Part shown: positions 13,801-28,530 of the stretch, piece by piece
Layout of the letters: each line of letters starts with the position of its first letter
Position numbering within the stretch: position 1 is the stretch's first letter
Source: Parapristionchus giblindavisi
Taxonomy: Eukaryota > Nematoda > Chromadorea > Rhabditida > Diplogasteridae
Assembly: GCA_943737045.1 (NCBI GenBank)
Contig: CALSFV010000012.1
Location: 806,001 to 870,000, forward strand
Length of the DNA: 64,000 nucleotides
Direction: 5' to 3'
Translations under genes and position numbers: made by a program
Notes under the pieces: model-generated
What the model was told of the DNA's origin: nothing
What the model saw: only the letters and a program-made list of their open reading frames with translations
The model's database searches: none

Positions 13801-16800
13801 ACCTTGTGGAGTTTACATCGCTGTAGATCAATAAATATGCGTGAAGGCCTCATACTTCTCGAAAGACTCGGTCTGAAACAATAGATATATAATTAAATCC
13901 ATTATTTTCGTCTTCATCACAAATACAGTATCATAATACGATACAGTACTGAGAGAAGATCAAAGATTAAAATCACAACAACACATAAACATCTTTATTC
14001 GGTATCGGTCAATCAATAATTCACTGTATTACCTTGTGGAGTTTACATCGCTGTAGATCAATAAATATGATGCGTGAATGCCTCATACTTCTGGAAAGAC
14101 TCGGTCTGAAACAATAGATATATAATTAAATCCATTATTTTCGTCTTCATCACAAATACAGTATCATAATACGATACAGTACTGAGAGATGATCAAAGAT
14201 TAAAATCACAACAACACGTAAACATCTTTATTCGATATCGGTCAATCAATAATTCACTGCATTACCTTGTGGAGTTTACATCGCTGTAGACCAATCAATA
14301 TGAGGAGTGAAGGCCTCATGCTTCTCGAAAGACTCGGTCTGAAACAATAGATATATAATTAAATCCATTATATTCGTCTTCATCACAAATATAGTATCAT
14401 TATACGATACAGTACTGAGAGAAGATCAAAGATCACAACAACACATAAACATATTTATTCGGTATCGGTCAATCAATAATTCACTGTATTACCTTGTGGA
14501 GTTTACATCGCTGTAGATCAATAAATATGCGTGAAGGCCTCATACTTCTCGAAAGACTCGGTCTGAAACAATAGATATATAATTAAATCCATTATTTTCG
14601 TCTTCATCACAAATACAGTATCATAATACGATACAGTACGGAGAGAAGATCAAAGATTAAAATCACAACAACACATAAACATCTTTATTCGGTATCGGTC
14701 AATCAATAATTCACTGTATTACCTTGTGGAGTTTACATCGCTGTAGGCCAATCAATATGAGGAGCGAAAGCCTCATACTTCTCGAAAGACTCGGTCTGAA
14801 ACAATAGATATATAATTAAATCCGTTATTTTCGTCTTCATCACAAATACAGTATCATAATACGATACAGTACTGAGAGAAGATCAAAGATTAAAATCACA
14901 ACAACACGTAAACATCTTTATTCGATATCGGTCAATCAATAATTCACTGCATTACCTTGTGGAGTTTACATCGCTGTAGATCAATAAATATGATGCGTGA
15001 AGGCCTCATACTTCTCGAAAGACTCGGTCTGAAACTATAGATATATAATTAAATCCATTATATTCGTCATCATCACAAATAGAGTATCATTATACGATAC
15101 AGTACTGAGAGAAGATCAAAGATCACAACAACACATAAACATCTTTATTCGGTATCGGTCAATCAATAATTCACTGCATTACCTTGTGGAGTTTACATCG
15201 CTGTAGACCAATCAATAAGAGGAGTGAAGGCCTCATGCTTCTCGAAAGACTCGGTCTGAAACAATAGATATATAATTAAATCCATTATATTCGTCTTCAT
15301 CACAAATATAGTATCATTATACGATACAGTACTGAGAGAAGATCAAAGATCACAACAACACATAAACATATTTATTCGGTATCGGTCAATCAATAATTCA
15401 CTGTATTACCTTGTGGAGTTTACATCGCTGTAGATCAATAAATATGATGCGTGAAGGCCTCATACTTCTCGAAAGACTCGGTCTGAAACAATAGATATAT
15501 AATTAAATCCGTTATTTTCGTCCTCATCACAAATACAGTATCATAATACGATACAGTACTGAGAGAAGATCAAAGATTAAAATCACAACAACACATAAAC
15601 ATCTTTATTCGGTATCGGTCAATCAATAATTCACTGTATTACCTTGTGGAGTTTACATCGCTGTAGATCAATAAATATGATGCGTGAATGCCTCATACTT
15701 CTGGAAAGACTCGGTCTGAAACAATAGATATATAATTAAATCCATTATTTTCGTCTTCATCACAAATACAGTATCATAATACGATACAGTACTGAGAGAA
15801 GATCAAAGATTAAAATCACAACAACACATAAACATCTTTATTCGGTATCGGTCAATCAATAATTCACTGTATTACCTTGTGGAGTTTACATCGCTGTAGG
15901 CCAATCAATATGAGGAGCGAAGGCCTCATACTTCTCGAAAGACTCGGTCTGAAACAATAGATATATAATTAAATCCATTATATTCGTCTTCATCACAAAT
16001 ATAGTATCATTATACGATACAGTACTGAGAGAAGATCAAAGATCACAACAACACATAAACATATTTATTCGGTATCGGTCAATCAATAATTCACTGTATT
16101 ACCTTGTGGAGTTTACATCGCTGTAGATCAATAAATATGCGTGAAGGCCTCATACTTCTCGAAAGACTCGGTCTGAAACAATAGATATATAATTAAATCC
16201 ATTATTTTCGTCTTCATCACAAATACAGTATCATAATACGATACAGTACGGAGAGAAGATCAAAGATTAAAATCACAACAACACATAAACATCTTTATTC
16301 GGTATCGGTCAATCAATAATTCACTGTATTACCTTGTGGAGTTTACATCGCTGTAGGCCAATCAATATGAGGAGCGAAAGCCTCATACTTCTCGAAAGAC
16401 TCGGTCTGAAACAATAGATATATAATTAAATCCGTTATTTTCGTCTTCATCACAAATACAGTATCATAATACGATACAGTACTGAGAGAAGATCAAAGAT
16501 TAAAATCACAACAACACGTAAACATCTTTATTCGATATCGGTCAATCAATAATTCACTGCATTACCTTGTGGAGTTTACATCGCTGTAGATCAATAAATA
16601 TGATGCGTGAAGGCCTCATACTTCTCGAAAGACTCGGTCTGAAACTATAGATATATAATTAAATCCATTATATTCGTCATCATCACAAATAGAGTATCAT
16701 TATACGATACAGTACTGAGAGAAGATCAAAGATCACAACAACACATAAACATCTTTATTCGGTATCGGTCAATCAATAATTCACTGCATTACCTTGTGGA

Positions 16801-18200
16801 GTTTACATCGCTGTAGACCAATCAATATGAGGAGTGAAGGCCTCATGCTTCTCGAAAGACTCGGTCTGAAACAATAGATATATAATTAAATCCATTATAT
16901 TCGTCTTCATCACAAATATAGTATCATTATACGATACAGTACTGAGAGAAGATCAAAGATCACAACAACACATAAACATATTTATTCGGTATCGGTCAAT
17001 CAATAATTCACTGTATTACCTTGTGGAGTTTACATCGCTGTAGATCAATAAATATGATGCGTGAAGGCCTCATACTTCTCGAAAGACTCGGTCTGAAACA
17101 ATAGATATATAATTAAATCCGTTATTTTCGTCCTCATCACAAATACAGTATCATAATACGATACAGTACTGAGAGAAGATCAAAGATTAAAATCACAACA
17201 ACACATAAACATCTTTATTCGGTATCGGTCAATCAATAATTCACTGTATTACCTTGTGGAGTTTACATCGCTGTAGATCAATAAATATGATGCGTGAATG
17301 CCTCATACTTCTGGAAAGACTCGGTCTGAAACAATAGATATATAATTAAATCCATTATTTTCGTCTTCATCACAAATACAGTATCATAATACGATACAGT
17401 ACTGAGAGAAGATCAAAGATTAAAATCACAACAACACATAAACATCTTTATTCGGTATCGGTCAATCAATAATTCACTGTATTACCTTGTGGAGTTTACA
17501 TCGCTGTAGGCCAATCAATATGAGGAGCGAAGGCCTCATACTTCTCGAAAGACTCGGTCTGAAACAATAGATATATAATTAAATCCATTATATTCGTCTT
17601 CATCACAAATAGAGTATCATTATACGATACAGTACTGAGAGAAGATCAAAGATCACAACAACGCATAAACATCTTTATTCGGTATCGGTCAATCAATAAT
17701 TCACTGTATTACCTTGTGGAGTTTACATCGCTGTAGGCCAATCAATATGAGGAGCGAAGGCCTCATACTTCTCGAAAGACTCGGTCTGAAACAATAGATA
17801 TATAATTAAATCCGTTATTTTCGTCTTCATCACAAATACAGTATCATAATACGATACAGTACTGAGAGAAGATCAAAGATTAAAATCACAACAACACATA
17901 AACATCTTTATTCGGTATCGGTCAATCAAAAATTCACTGTATTACCTTGTGGAGTTTACATCGCTGTAGACCAATCAATATGAGGAGTGAAGGCCTCATG
18001 CTTCTCGAAAGACTCGGTCTGAAACAATAGATATATAATTAAATCCATTATATTCGTCTTCATCACAAATAGAGTATCATTATACGATACAGTACTGAGA
18101 GAAGATCAAAGATCACAACAACACATAAACATCTTTATTCGGTATCGGTCAATCAATAATTCACTGTATTACCTTGTGGAGTTTACATCGCTGTAGATCA
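10841..18200. repeat. HOR block with 1,610-bp (7-monomer) periods
   Basis: GAGATGATC recurs at 12578 and 14188 (1,610 bp apart, after a 3,217-bp gap from the copy at 9361), and the variant TATTCGTCATCATC recurs at 15061 and 16671 (1,610 bp). The same subfamilies as in the 2,306-bp block are used in a shorter order, so this looks like a rearranged descendant of it. Edges are approximate. Confidence 0.7.
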
Positions 18201-21200
18201 ATAAATATGATTCGTGAAGGCCTCATACTTCTCGAAAGACTCGGTCTGAAACAATAGATATATAATTAAATCCACTATTTTCGTCTTCATCACAAATACA
18301 GTATCATAATACGATACAGTACTGAGAGAAGATCAAAGATTAAAATCACAACAACACATAAACATCTTTATTCGGTATCGGTCAATCAATAATTCACTGT
18401 ATTACCTTGTGGAGTTTACATCGCTGTAAGCCAATCAATATGAGGAGCGAAGGCCTCATACTTCTCGAAAGACTCGGTCTGAAACAATAGATATATAATT
18501 AAATCCATTATATTCGTCTTCATCACAAATAGAGTATCATTATACGATACAGTACTGAGAGAAGATCAAAGATCACAACAACGCATAAACATCTTTATTC
18601 GGTATCGGTCAATCAATAATTCACTGTATTACCTTGTGGAGTTTACATCGCTGTAGGCCAATCAATATGAGGAGCGAAGGCCTCATACTTCTCGAAAGAC
18701 TCGGTCTGAAACGATAGATATATAATTAAATCCGTTATTTTCGTCTTCATCACAAATACAGTATCATAATACGATACAGTACTGAGAGAAGATCAAAGAT
18801 TAAAATCACAACAACACGTAAACATCTTTATTCGATATCGGTCAATCAATAATTCACTGCATTACCTTGTGGAGTTTACATCGCTGTAGATCAATAAATA
18901 TGATGCGTGAAGGCCTCATACTTCTCGAAAGACTCTGTCTGAAATTATAGATATATAATTAAATCCATTATATTCGTCTTCATCACAAATAGAGTATCAT
19001 TATACGATACAGTACTGAGAGAAGATCAAAGATCACAACGACACATAAACATCTTTATTCGGTATCGGTCAATCAAAAATTCACTGTATTACCTTGTGGA
19101 GTTTACATCGCTGTAGACAAATCAATATGAGGAGTGAAGGCCTCATGCTTCTCGAAAGACTCGGTCTGAAACAATAGATATATAATTAAATCCATTATAT
19201 TCGTCTTCATCACAAATAGAGTATCATTATACGATACAGTACTGAGAGAAGATCAAAGATCACAACAACACATAAACATCTTTATTCGGTATCGGTCAAT
19301 CAATAATTCACTGTATTACCTTGTGGAGTTTACATCGCTGTAGATCAATAAATATGATTCGTGAAGGCCTCATACTTCTCGAAAGACTCGGTCTGAAACA
19401 ATAGATATATAATTAAATCCACTATTTTCGTCTTCATCACAAATACAGTATCATAATACGATACAGTACTGAGAGAAGATCAAAGAATACAATCACAACA
19501 ACACGTAAACATCTTTATTCGATATCGGTCAATCAATAATTCACTGTATTACCTTGTGGAGTTTACATCGCTGTAGACCAATCAATATGAGGAGCGAAGG
19601 CCTCATACTTCTCGAAAGACTCGGTCTGAAACAATTGATATATAATTAAATCCATTATGTTCGTCTTCATCACAAATACAGTATCATAATACGATACAGT
19701 ACTGAGAGAGGATTTAAGATTAAAATCACAACAACACAAAAACATCTTTATTCGGTATCGGTCAATCAAAAATTCACTGTATTACCTTGTGGAGTTTACA
19801 TCGCTGTAGACCAATCAATATGAGGAGTGAAGGCCTCATGCTTCTCGAAAGACTCGGTCTGAAACAATAGATATATAATTAAATCCATTATTTTCGTCTT
19901 CATCACAAATACAGTATCATAATACGATACAGTACTGAGAGAAGATCAAAGATTAAAATCACAACAACACATAAACATCTTTATTCGGTATCGGTCAATC
20001 AATAATTCACTGTATTACCTTGTGGAGTTTACATCGCTGTAGATCAATAAATATGCGTGAAGGCCTCATACTTCTCGAAAGACTCGGTCTGAAACAATAG
20101 ATATATAATTAAATCCGTTATTTTCGTCCTCATCACAAATACAGTATCATAATACGATACAGTACTGAGAGAAGATCAAAGATTAAAATCACAACAACAC
20201 ATAAACATCTTTATTCGGTATCGGTCAATCAATAATTCACTGTATTACCTTGTGGAGTTTTCATCGCTGTAGATCAATAAATATGATGCGTGAATGCCTC
20301 ATACTTCTGGAAAGACTCGGTCTGAAACAATAGATATATAATTAAATCCATTATTTTCGTCTTCATCACAAATACAGTATCATAATACGATACAGTACTG
20401 AGAGAAGATCAAAGATTAAAATCACAACAACACATAAACATCTTTATTCGGTATCGGTCAATCAATAATTCACTGTATTACCTTGTGGAGTTTACATCGC
20501 TGTAGGCCAATCAATATGAGGAGCGAAGGCCTCATACTTCTCGAAAGACTCGGTCTGAAACAATAGATATATAATTAAATCCATTATATTCGTCTTCATC
20601 ACAAATAGAGTATCATTATACGATACAGTACTGAGAGAAGATCAAAGATCACAACAACGCATAAACATCTTTATTCGGTATCGGTCAATCAATAATTCAC
20701 TGTATTACCTTGTGGAGTTTACATCGCTGTAGGCCAATCAATATGAGGAGCGAAGGCCTCATACTTCTCGAAAGACTCGGTCTGAAACAATAGATATATA
20801 ATTAAATCCGATATTTTCGTCTTCATCACAAATACAGTATCATAATACGATACAGTACTGAGAGAAGATCAAAGATTAAAATCACAACAACACGTAAACA
20901 TCTTTATTCGATATCGGTCAATCAATAATTCACTGCATTACCTTGTGGAGTTTACATCGCTGTAGATCAATAAATATGATGCGTGAAGGCCTCATACTTC
21001 TCGAAAGACTCGGTCTGAAACAATAGATATATAATTAAATCCACTATTTTCGTCTTCATCACAAATACAGTATCATAATACGATACAGTACTGAGAGAAG
21101 ATCAAAGAATACAATCACAACAACACGTAAACATCTTTATTCGATATCGGTCAATCAATAATTCACTGTATTACCTTGTGGAGTTTACATCGCTGTAGAC

Positions 21201-23330
21201 CAATCAATATGAGGAGCGAAGGCCTCATACTTCTCGAAAGACTCGGTCTGAAACAATTGATATATAATTAAATCCATTATGTTCGTCTTCATCACAAATA
21301 CAGTATCATAATACGATACAGTACTGAGAGAGGATTTAAGATTAAAATCACAACAACACAAAAACATCTTTATTCGGTATCGGTCAATCAAAAATTCACT
21401 GTATTACCTTGTGGAGTTTACATCGCTGTAGACCAATCAATATGAGGAGTGAAGGCCTCATGCTTCTCGAAAGACTCGGTCTGAAACAATAGATATATAA
21501 TTAAATCCATTATTTTCGTCTTCATCACAAATACAGTATCATAATACGATACAGTACTGAGAGAAGATCAAAGATTAAAATCACAACAACACATAAACAT
21601 CTTTATTCGGTATCGGTCAATCAATAATTCACTGTATTACCTTGTGGAGTTTACATCGCTGTAGATCAATAAATATGCGTGAAGGCCTCATACTTCTCGA
21701 AAGACTCGGTCTGAAACAATAGATATATAATTAAATCCGTTATTTTCGTCCTCATCACAAATACAGTATCATAATACGATACAGTACTGAGAGAAGATCA
21801 AAGATTAAAATCACAACAACACATAAACATCTTTATTCGGTATCGGTCAATCAATAATTCACTGTATTACCTTGTGGAGTTTACATCGCTGTAGATCAAT
21901 AAATATGATGCGTGAATGCCTCATACTTCTGGAAAGACTCGGTCTGAAACAATAGATATATAATTAAATCCATTATTTTCGTCTTCATCACAAATACAGT
22001 ATCATAATACGATACAGTACTGAGAGAAGATCAAAGATTAAAATCACAACAACACATAAACATCTTTATTCGGTATCGGTCAATCAATAATTCACTGTAT
22101 TACCTTGTGGAGTTTACATCGCTGTAGGCCAATCAATATGAGGAGCGAAGGCCTCATACTTCTCGAAAGACTCGGTCTGAAACAATAGATATATAATTAA
22201 ATCCATTATATTCGTCTTCATCACAAATAGAGTATCATTATACGATACAGTACTGAGAGAAGATCAAAGATCACAACAACGCATAAACATCTTTATTCGG
22301 TATCGGTCAATCAATAATTCACTGTATTACCTTGTGGAGTTTACATCGCTGTAGGCCAATCAATATGAGGAGCGAAGGCCTCATACTTCTCGAAAGACTC
22401 GGTCTGAAACAATAGATATATAATTAAATCCGATATTTTCGTCTTCATCACAAATACAGTATCATAATACGATACAGTACTGAGAGAAGATCAAAGATTA
22501 AAATCACAACAACACGTAAACATCTTTATTCGATATCGGTCAATCAATAATTCACTGCATTACCTTGTGGAGTTTACATCGCTGTAGATCAATAAATATG
22601 ATGCGTGAAGGCCTCATACTTCTCGAAAGACTCGGTCTGAAATTATAGATATATAATTAAATCCATTATATTCGTCTTCATCACAAATAGAGTATCATTA
22701 TACGATACAGTACTGAGAGAAGATCAAAGATCACAACAACACATAAACATCTTTATTCGGTATCGGTCAATCAATAATTCACTGTATTACCTTGTGGAGT
22801 TTACATCGCTGTAGATCAATAAATATGATTCGTGAAGGCCTCATACTTCTCGAAAGACTCGGTCTGAAACAATAGATATATAATTAAATCCACTATTTTC
22901 GTCTTCATCACAAATACAGTATCATAATACGATACAGTACTGAGAGAAGATCAAAGAATACAATCACAACAACACGTAAACATCTTTATTCGATATCGGT
23001 CAATCAATAATTCACTGTATTACCTTGTGGAGTTTACATCGCTGTAGACCAATCAATATTAGGAGCGAAGGCCTCATACTTCTCGAAAGACTCGGTCTGA
23101 AACAATTGATATATAATTAAATCCATTATGTTCGTCTTCATCACAAATACAGTATCATAATACGATACAGTACTGAGAGAGGATTTAAGATTAAAATCAC
23201 AACAACACAAAAACATCTTTATTCGGTATCGGTCAATCAAAAATTCACTGTATTACCTTGTGGAGTTTACATCGCTGTAGACCAATCAATATGAGGAGTG
23301 AAGGCCTCATGCTTCTCGAAAGACTCGGTC
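18201..23330. repeat. HOR block with 1,622/1,849-bp spacing
   Basis: Monomers carrying GAGAGGATTTAAG and the CATTATGTTCG variant lie near 19563, 21185 and 23034, spaced 1,622 and 1,849 bp (seven and eight monomers). The difference equals one 227-bp monomer, so copies differ by gain or loss of a whole unit. Edges are approximate. Confidence 0.65.
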
Positions 23331-26300
23331 TGAAACAATAGATATATAATTAAATCCATTATATTCGTCTTCATCACAAATAGAGTATCATTATACGATA
23401 CAGTACTGAGAGAAGATCAAAGATCACAACAACGCATAAACATCTTTATTCGGTATCGGTCAATCAATAATTCACTGTATTACCTTGTGGAGTTTACATC
23501 GCTGTAGGCCAATCAATATGAGGAGCGAAGGCCTCATACTTCTCGAAAGACTCGGTCTGAAACAATAGATATATAATTAAATCCGTTATTTTCGTCTTCA
23601 TCACAAATACAGTATCATAATACGATACAGTACTGAGAGAAGATCAAAGATTAAAATCACAACAACACGTAAACATCTTTATTCGATATCGGTCAATCAA
23701 TAATTCACTGCATTACCTTGTGGAGTTTACATCGCTGTAGATCAATAAATATGATGCGTGAAGGCCTCATACTTCTCGAAAGACTCGGTCTGAAACTATA
23801 GATATATAATTAAATCCATTATATTCGTCATCATCACAAATAGAGTATCATTATACGATACAGTACTGAGAGAAGATCAAAGATCACAACAACACATAAA
23901 CATCTTTATTCGGTATCGGTCAATCAATAATTCACTGCATTACCTTGTGGAGTTTACATCGCTGTAGACCAATCAATATGAGGAGTGAAGGCCTCATGCT
24001 TCTCGAAAGACTCGGTCTGAAACAATAGATATATAATTAAATCCATTATATTCGTCTTCATCACAAATAGAGTATCATTATACGATACAGTACTGAGAGA
24101 AGATCAAAGATCACAACGACACATAAACATCTTTATTCGGTATCGGTCAATCAAAAATTCACTGTATTACCTTGTGGAGTTTACATCGCCGTAGACCAAT
24201 CAATATGAGGAGTGAAGGCCTCATGCTTCTCGAAAGACTCGGTCTGAAACAATAGATATATAATTAAATCCATTATATTCGTCTTCATCACAAATAGAGT
24301 ATCATTATACGATACAGTACTGAGAGAAGATCAAAGATCACAACAACACATAAACATCTTTATTCGGTATCGGTCAATCAATAATTCACTGTATTACCTT
24401 GTGGAGTTTACATCGCTGTAGATCAATAAATATGATTCGTGAAGGCCTCATACTTCTCGAAAGACTCGGTCTGAAACAATAGATATATAATTAAATCCGT
24501 TATTTTCGTCTTCATCACAAATACAGTATCATAATACGATACAGTACTGAGAGAAGATTTAAGATTAAAATCACAACAACACAAAAACATCTTTATTCGG
24601 TATCGGTCAATCAAAAATTCACTGCATTACCTTGTGGAGTTTACATCGCTGTAGACCAATCAATATGAGGAGTGAAGGCCTCATGCTTCTCGAAAGACTC
24701 GGTCTGAAACAATAGATATATAATTAAATCCATTATATTCGTCTTCATCACAAATACAGTATCATAATACGATACAGTACTGAGAGAAGATTTAAGATTA
24801 AAATCACAACAACACGTAAACATCTTTATTCGGTATCGGTCAATCAAAAATTCACTGTATTACCTTGTGGAGTTTACATCGCTGTAGACCAATCAATATG
24901 AGGAGTGAAGGCCTCATGCTTCTCGAAAGACTCGGTCTGAAACAATAGATATATAATTAAATCCATTATATTCGTCTTCATCACAAATAGAGTATCATTA
25001 TACGATACAGTACTGAGAGAAGATCAAAGATCACAACAACACATAAACATCTTTATTCGGTATCGGTCAATCAATAATTCACTGTATTACCTTGTGGAGT
25101 TTACATCGCTGTAGATCAATAAATATGATTCGTGAAGGCCTCATACTTCTCGAAAGACTCGGTCTGAAACAATAGATATATAATTAAATCCATTATGTTC
25201 GTCTTCATCACAAATACAGTATCATAATACGATACAGTACTGAGAGAAGATCAAAGAATACAATCACAACAACACGTAAACATCTTTATTCGATATCGGT
25301 CAATCAATAATTCACTGTATTACCTTGTGGAGTTTACATCGCTGTAGACCAATCAATATGAGGAGCGAAGGCCTCATACTTCTCGAAAGACTCGGTCTGA
25401 AACAATTGATATATAATTAAATCCATTATGTTCGTCTTCATCACAAATACAGTATCATAATACGATACAGTACTGAGAGAGGATTTAAGATTAAAATCAC
25501 AACAACACAAAAACATCTTTATTCGGTATCGGTCAATCAAAAATTCACTGTATTACCTTGTGGAGTTTACATCGCTGTAGACCAATCAATATGAGGAGTG
25601 AAGGCCTCATGCTTCTCGAAAGACTCGGTCTGAAACAATAGATATATAATTAAATCCATTATATTCGTCTTCATCACAAATAGAGTATCATTATACGATA
25701 CAGTACTGAGAGAAGATCAAAGATCACAACAACGCATAAACATCTTTATTCGGTATCGGTCAATCAATAATTCACTGTATTACCTTGTGGAGTTTACATC
25801 GCTGTAGGCCAATCAATATGAGGAGCGAAGGCCTCATACTTCTCGAAAGACTCGGTCTGAAACAATAGATATATAATTAAATCCGTTATTTTCGTCTTCA
25901 TCACAAATACAGTATCATAATACGATACAGTACTGAGAGAAGATCAAAGATTAAAATCACAACAACACGTAAACATCTTTATTCGATATCGGTCAATCAA
26001 TAATTCACTGCATTACCTTGTGGAGTTTACATCGCTGTAGATCAATAAATATGATGCGTGAAGGCCTCATACTTCTCGAAAGACTCGGTCTGAAACTATA
26101 GATATATAATTAAATCCATTATATTCGTCATCATCACAAATAGAGTATCATTATACGATACAGTACTGAGAGAAGATCAAAGATCACAACAACACATAAA
26201 CATCTTTATTCGGTATCGGTCAATCAATAATTCACTGCATTACCTTGTGGAGTTTACATCGCTGTAGACCAATCAATATGAGGAGTGAAGGCCTCATGCT

Positions 26301-28530
26301 TCTCGAAAGACTCGGTCTGAAACAATAGATATATAATTAAATCCATTATATTCGTCTTCATCACAAATAGAGTATCATTATACGATACAGTACTGAGAGA
26401 AGATCAAAGATTACAACGACACATAAACATCTTTATTCGGTATTGGTCAATCAAAAATTCACTGTATTACCTTGTGGAGTTTACATCGCCGTAGACCAAT
26501 CAATATGAGGAGTGAAGGCCTCATGCTTCTCGAAAGACTCGGTCTGAAACAATAGATATATAATTAAATCCATTATATTCGTCTTCATCACAAATAGAGT
26601 ATCATTATACGATACAGTACTGAGAGAAGATCAAAGAATACAATCACAACAACACGTAAACATCTTTATTCGATATCGGTCAATCAATAATTCACTGTAT
26701 TACCTTGTGGAGTTTACATCGCTGTAGACCAATCAATATGAGGAGCGAAGGCCTCATACTTCTCGAAAGACTCGGTCTGAAACAATTGATATATAATTAA
26801 ATCCATTATGTTCGTCTTCATCACAAATACAGTATCATAATACGATACAGTACTGAGAGAGGATTTAAGATTAAAATCACAACAACACAAAAACATCTTT
26901 ATTCGGTATCGGTCAATCAAAAATTCACTGTATTACCTTGTGGAGTTTACATCGCTGTAGACCAATCAATATGAGGAGTGAAGGCCTCATGCTTCTCGAA
27001 AGACTCGGTCTGAAACAATAGATATATAATTAAATCCATTATATTCGTCTTCATCACAAATAGAGTATCATTATACGATACAGTACTGAGAGAAGATCAA
27101 AGATCACAACAACGCATAAACATCTTTATTCGGTATCGGTCAATCAATAATTCACTGTATTACCTTGTGGAGTTTACATCGCTGTAGGCCAATCAATATG
27201 AGGAGCGAAGGCCTCATACTTCTCGAAAGACTCGGTCTGAAACAATAGATATATAATTAAATCCGTTATTTTCGTCTTCATCACAAATACAGTATCATAA
27301 TACGATACAGTACTGAGAGAAGATCAAAGATTAAAATCACAACAACACGTAAACATCTTTATTCGATATCGGTCAATCAATAATTCACTGCATTACCTTG
27401 TGGAGTTTACATCGCTGTAGATCAATAAATATGATGCGTGAAGGCCTCATACTTCTCGAAAGACTCGGTCTGAAACTATAGATATATAATTAAATCCATT
27501 ATATTCGTCATCATCACAAATAGAGTATCATTATACGATACAGTACTGAGAGAAGATCAAAGATCACAACAACACATAAACATCTTTATTCGGTATCGGT
27601 CAATCAATAATTCACTGCATTACCTTGTGGAGTTTACATCGCTGTAGACCAATCAATATGAGGAGTGAAGGCCTCATGCTTCTCGAAAGACTCGGTCTGA
27701 AACAATAGATATATAATTAAATCCATTATATTCGTCTTCATCACAAATAGAGTATCATTATACGATACAGTACTGAGAGAAGATCAAAGATTACAACGAC
27801 ACATAAACATCTTTATTCGGTATCGGTCAATCAAAAATTCACTGTATTACCTTGTGGAGTTTACATCGCCGTAGACCAATCAATATGAGGAGTGAAGGCC
27901 TCATGCTTCTCGAAAGACTCGGTCTGAAACAATAGATATATAATTAAATCCATTATATTCGTCTTCATCACAAATAGAGTATCATTATACGATACAGTAC
28001 TGAGAGAAGATCAAAGATCACAACAACACATAAACATCTTTATTCGGTATCGGTCAATCAATAATTCACTGTATTACCTTGTGGAGTTTACATCGCTGTA
28101 GATCAATAAATATGATTCGTGAAGGCCTCATACTTCTCGAAAGACTCGGTCTGAAACAATAGATATATAATTAAATCCGTTATTTTCGTCTTCATCACAA
28201 ATACAGTATCATAATACGATACAGTACTGAGAGAAGATTTAAGATTAAAATCACAACAACACAAAAACATCTTTATTCGGTATCGGTCAATCAAAAATTC
28301 ACTGCATTACCTTGTGGAGTTTACATCGCTGTAGACCAATCAATATGAGGAGTGAAGGCCTCATGCTTCTCGAAAGACTCGGTCTGAAACAATAGATATA
28401 TAATTAAATCCATTATATTCGTCTTCATCACAAATACAGTATCATAATACGATACAGTACTGAGAGAAGATTTAAGATTAAAATCACAACAACACGTAAA
28501 CATCTTTATTCGATATCGGTCAATCAATAA
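23331..28530. repeat. HOR block with 1,380- and 3,680-bp spacing
   Basis: TATTCGTCATCATC occurs at 23822, 26122 and 27502 (2,300 and 1,380 bp apart). Paired monomers near 24423 and 24641 reappear near 28103 and 28321, exactly 3,680 bp on (16 monomers); those near 25334 reappear at 26714 (1,380 bp, six monomers). One HOR is therefore nested within a longer duplicated block. Edges are approximate. Confidence 0.65.
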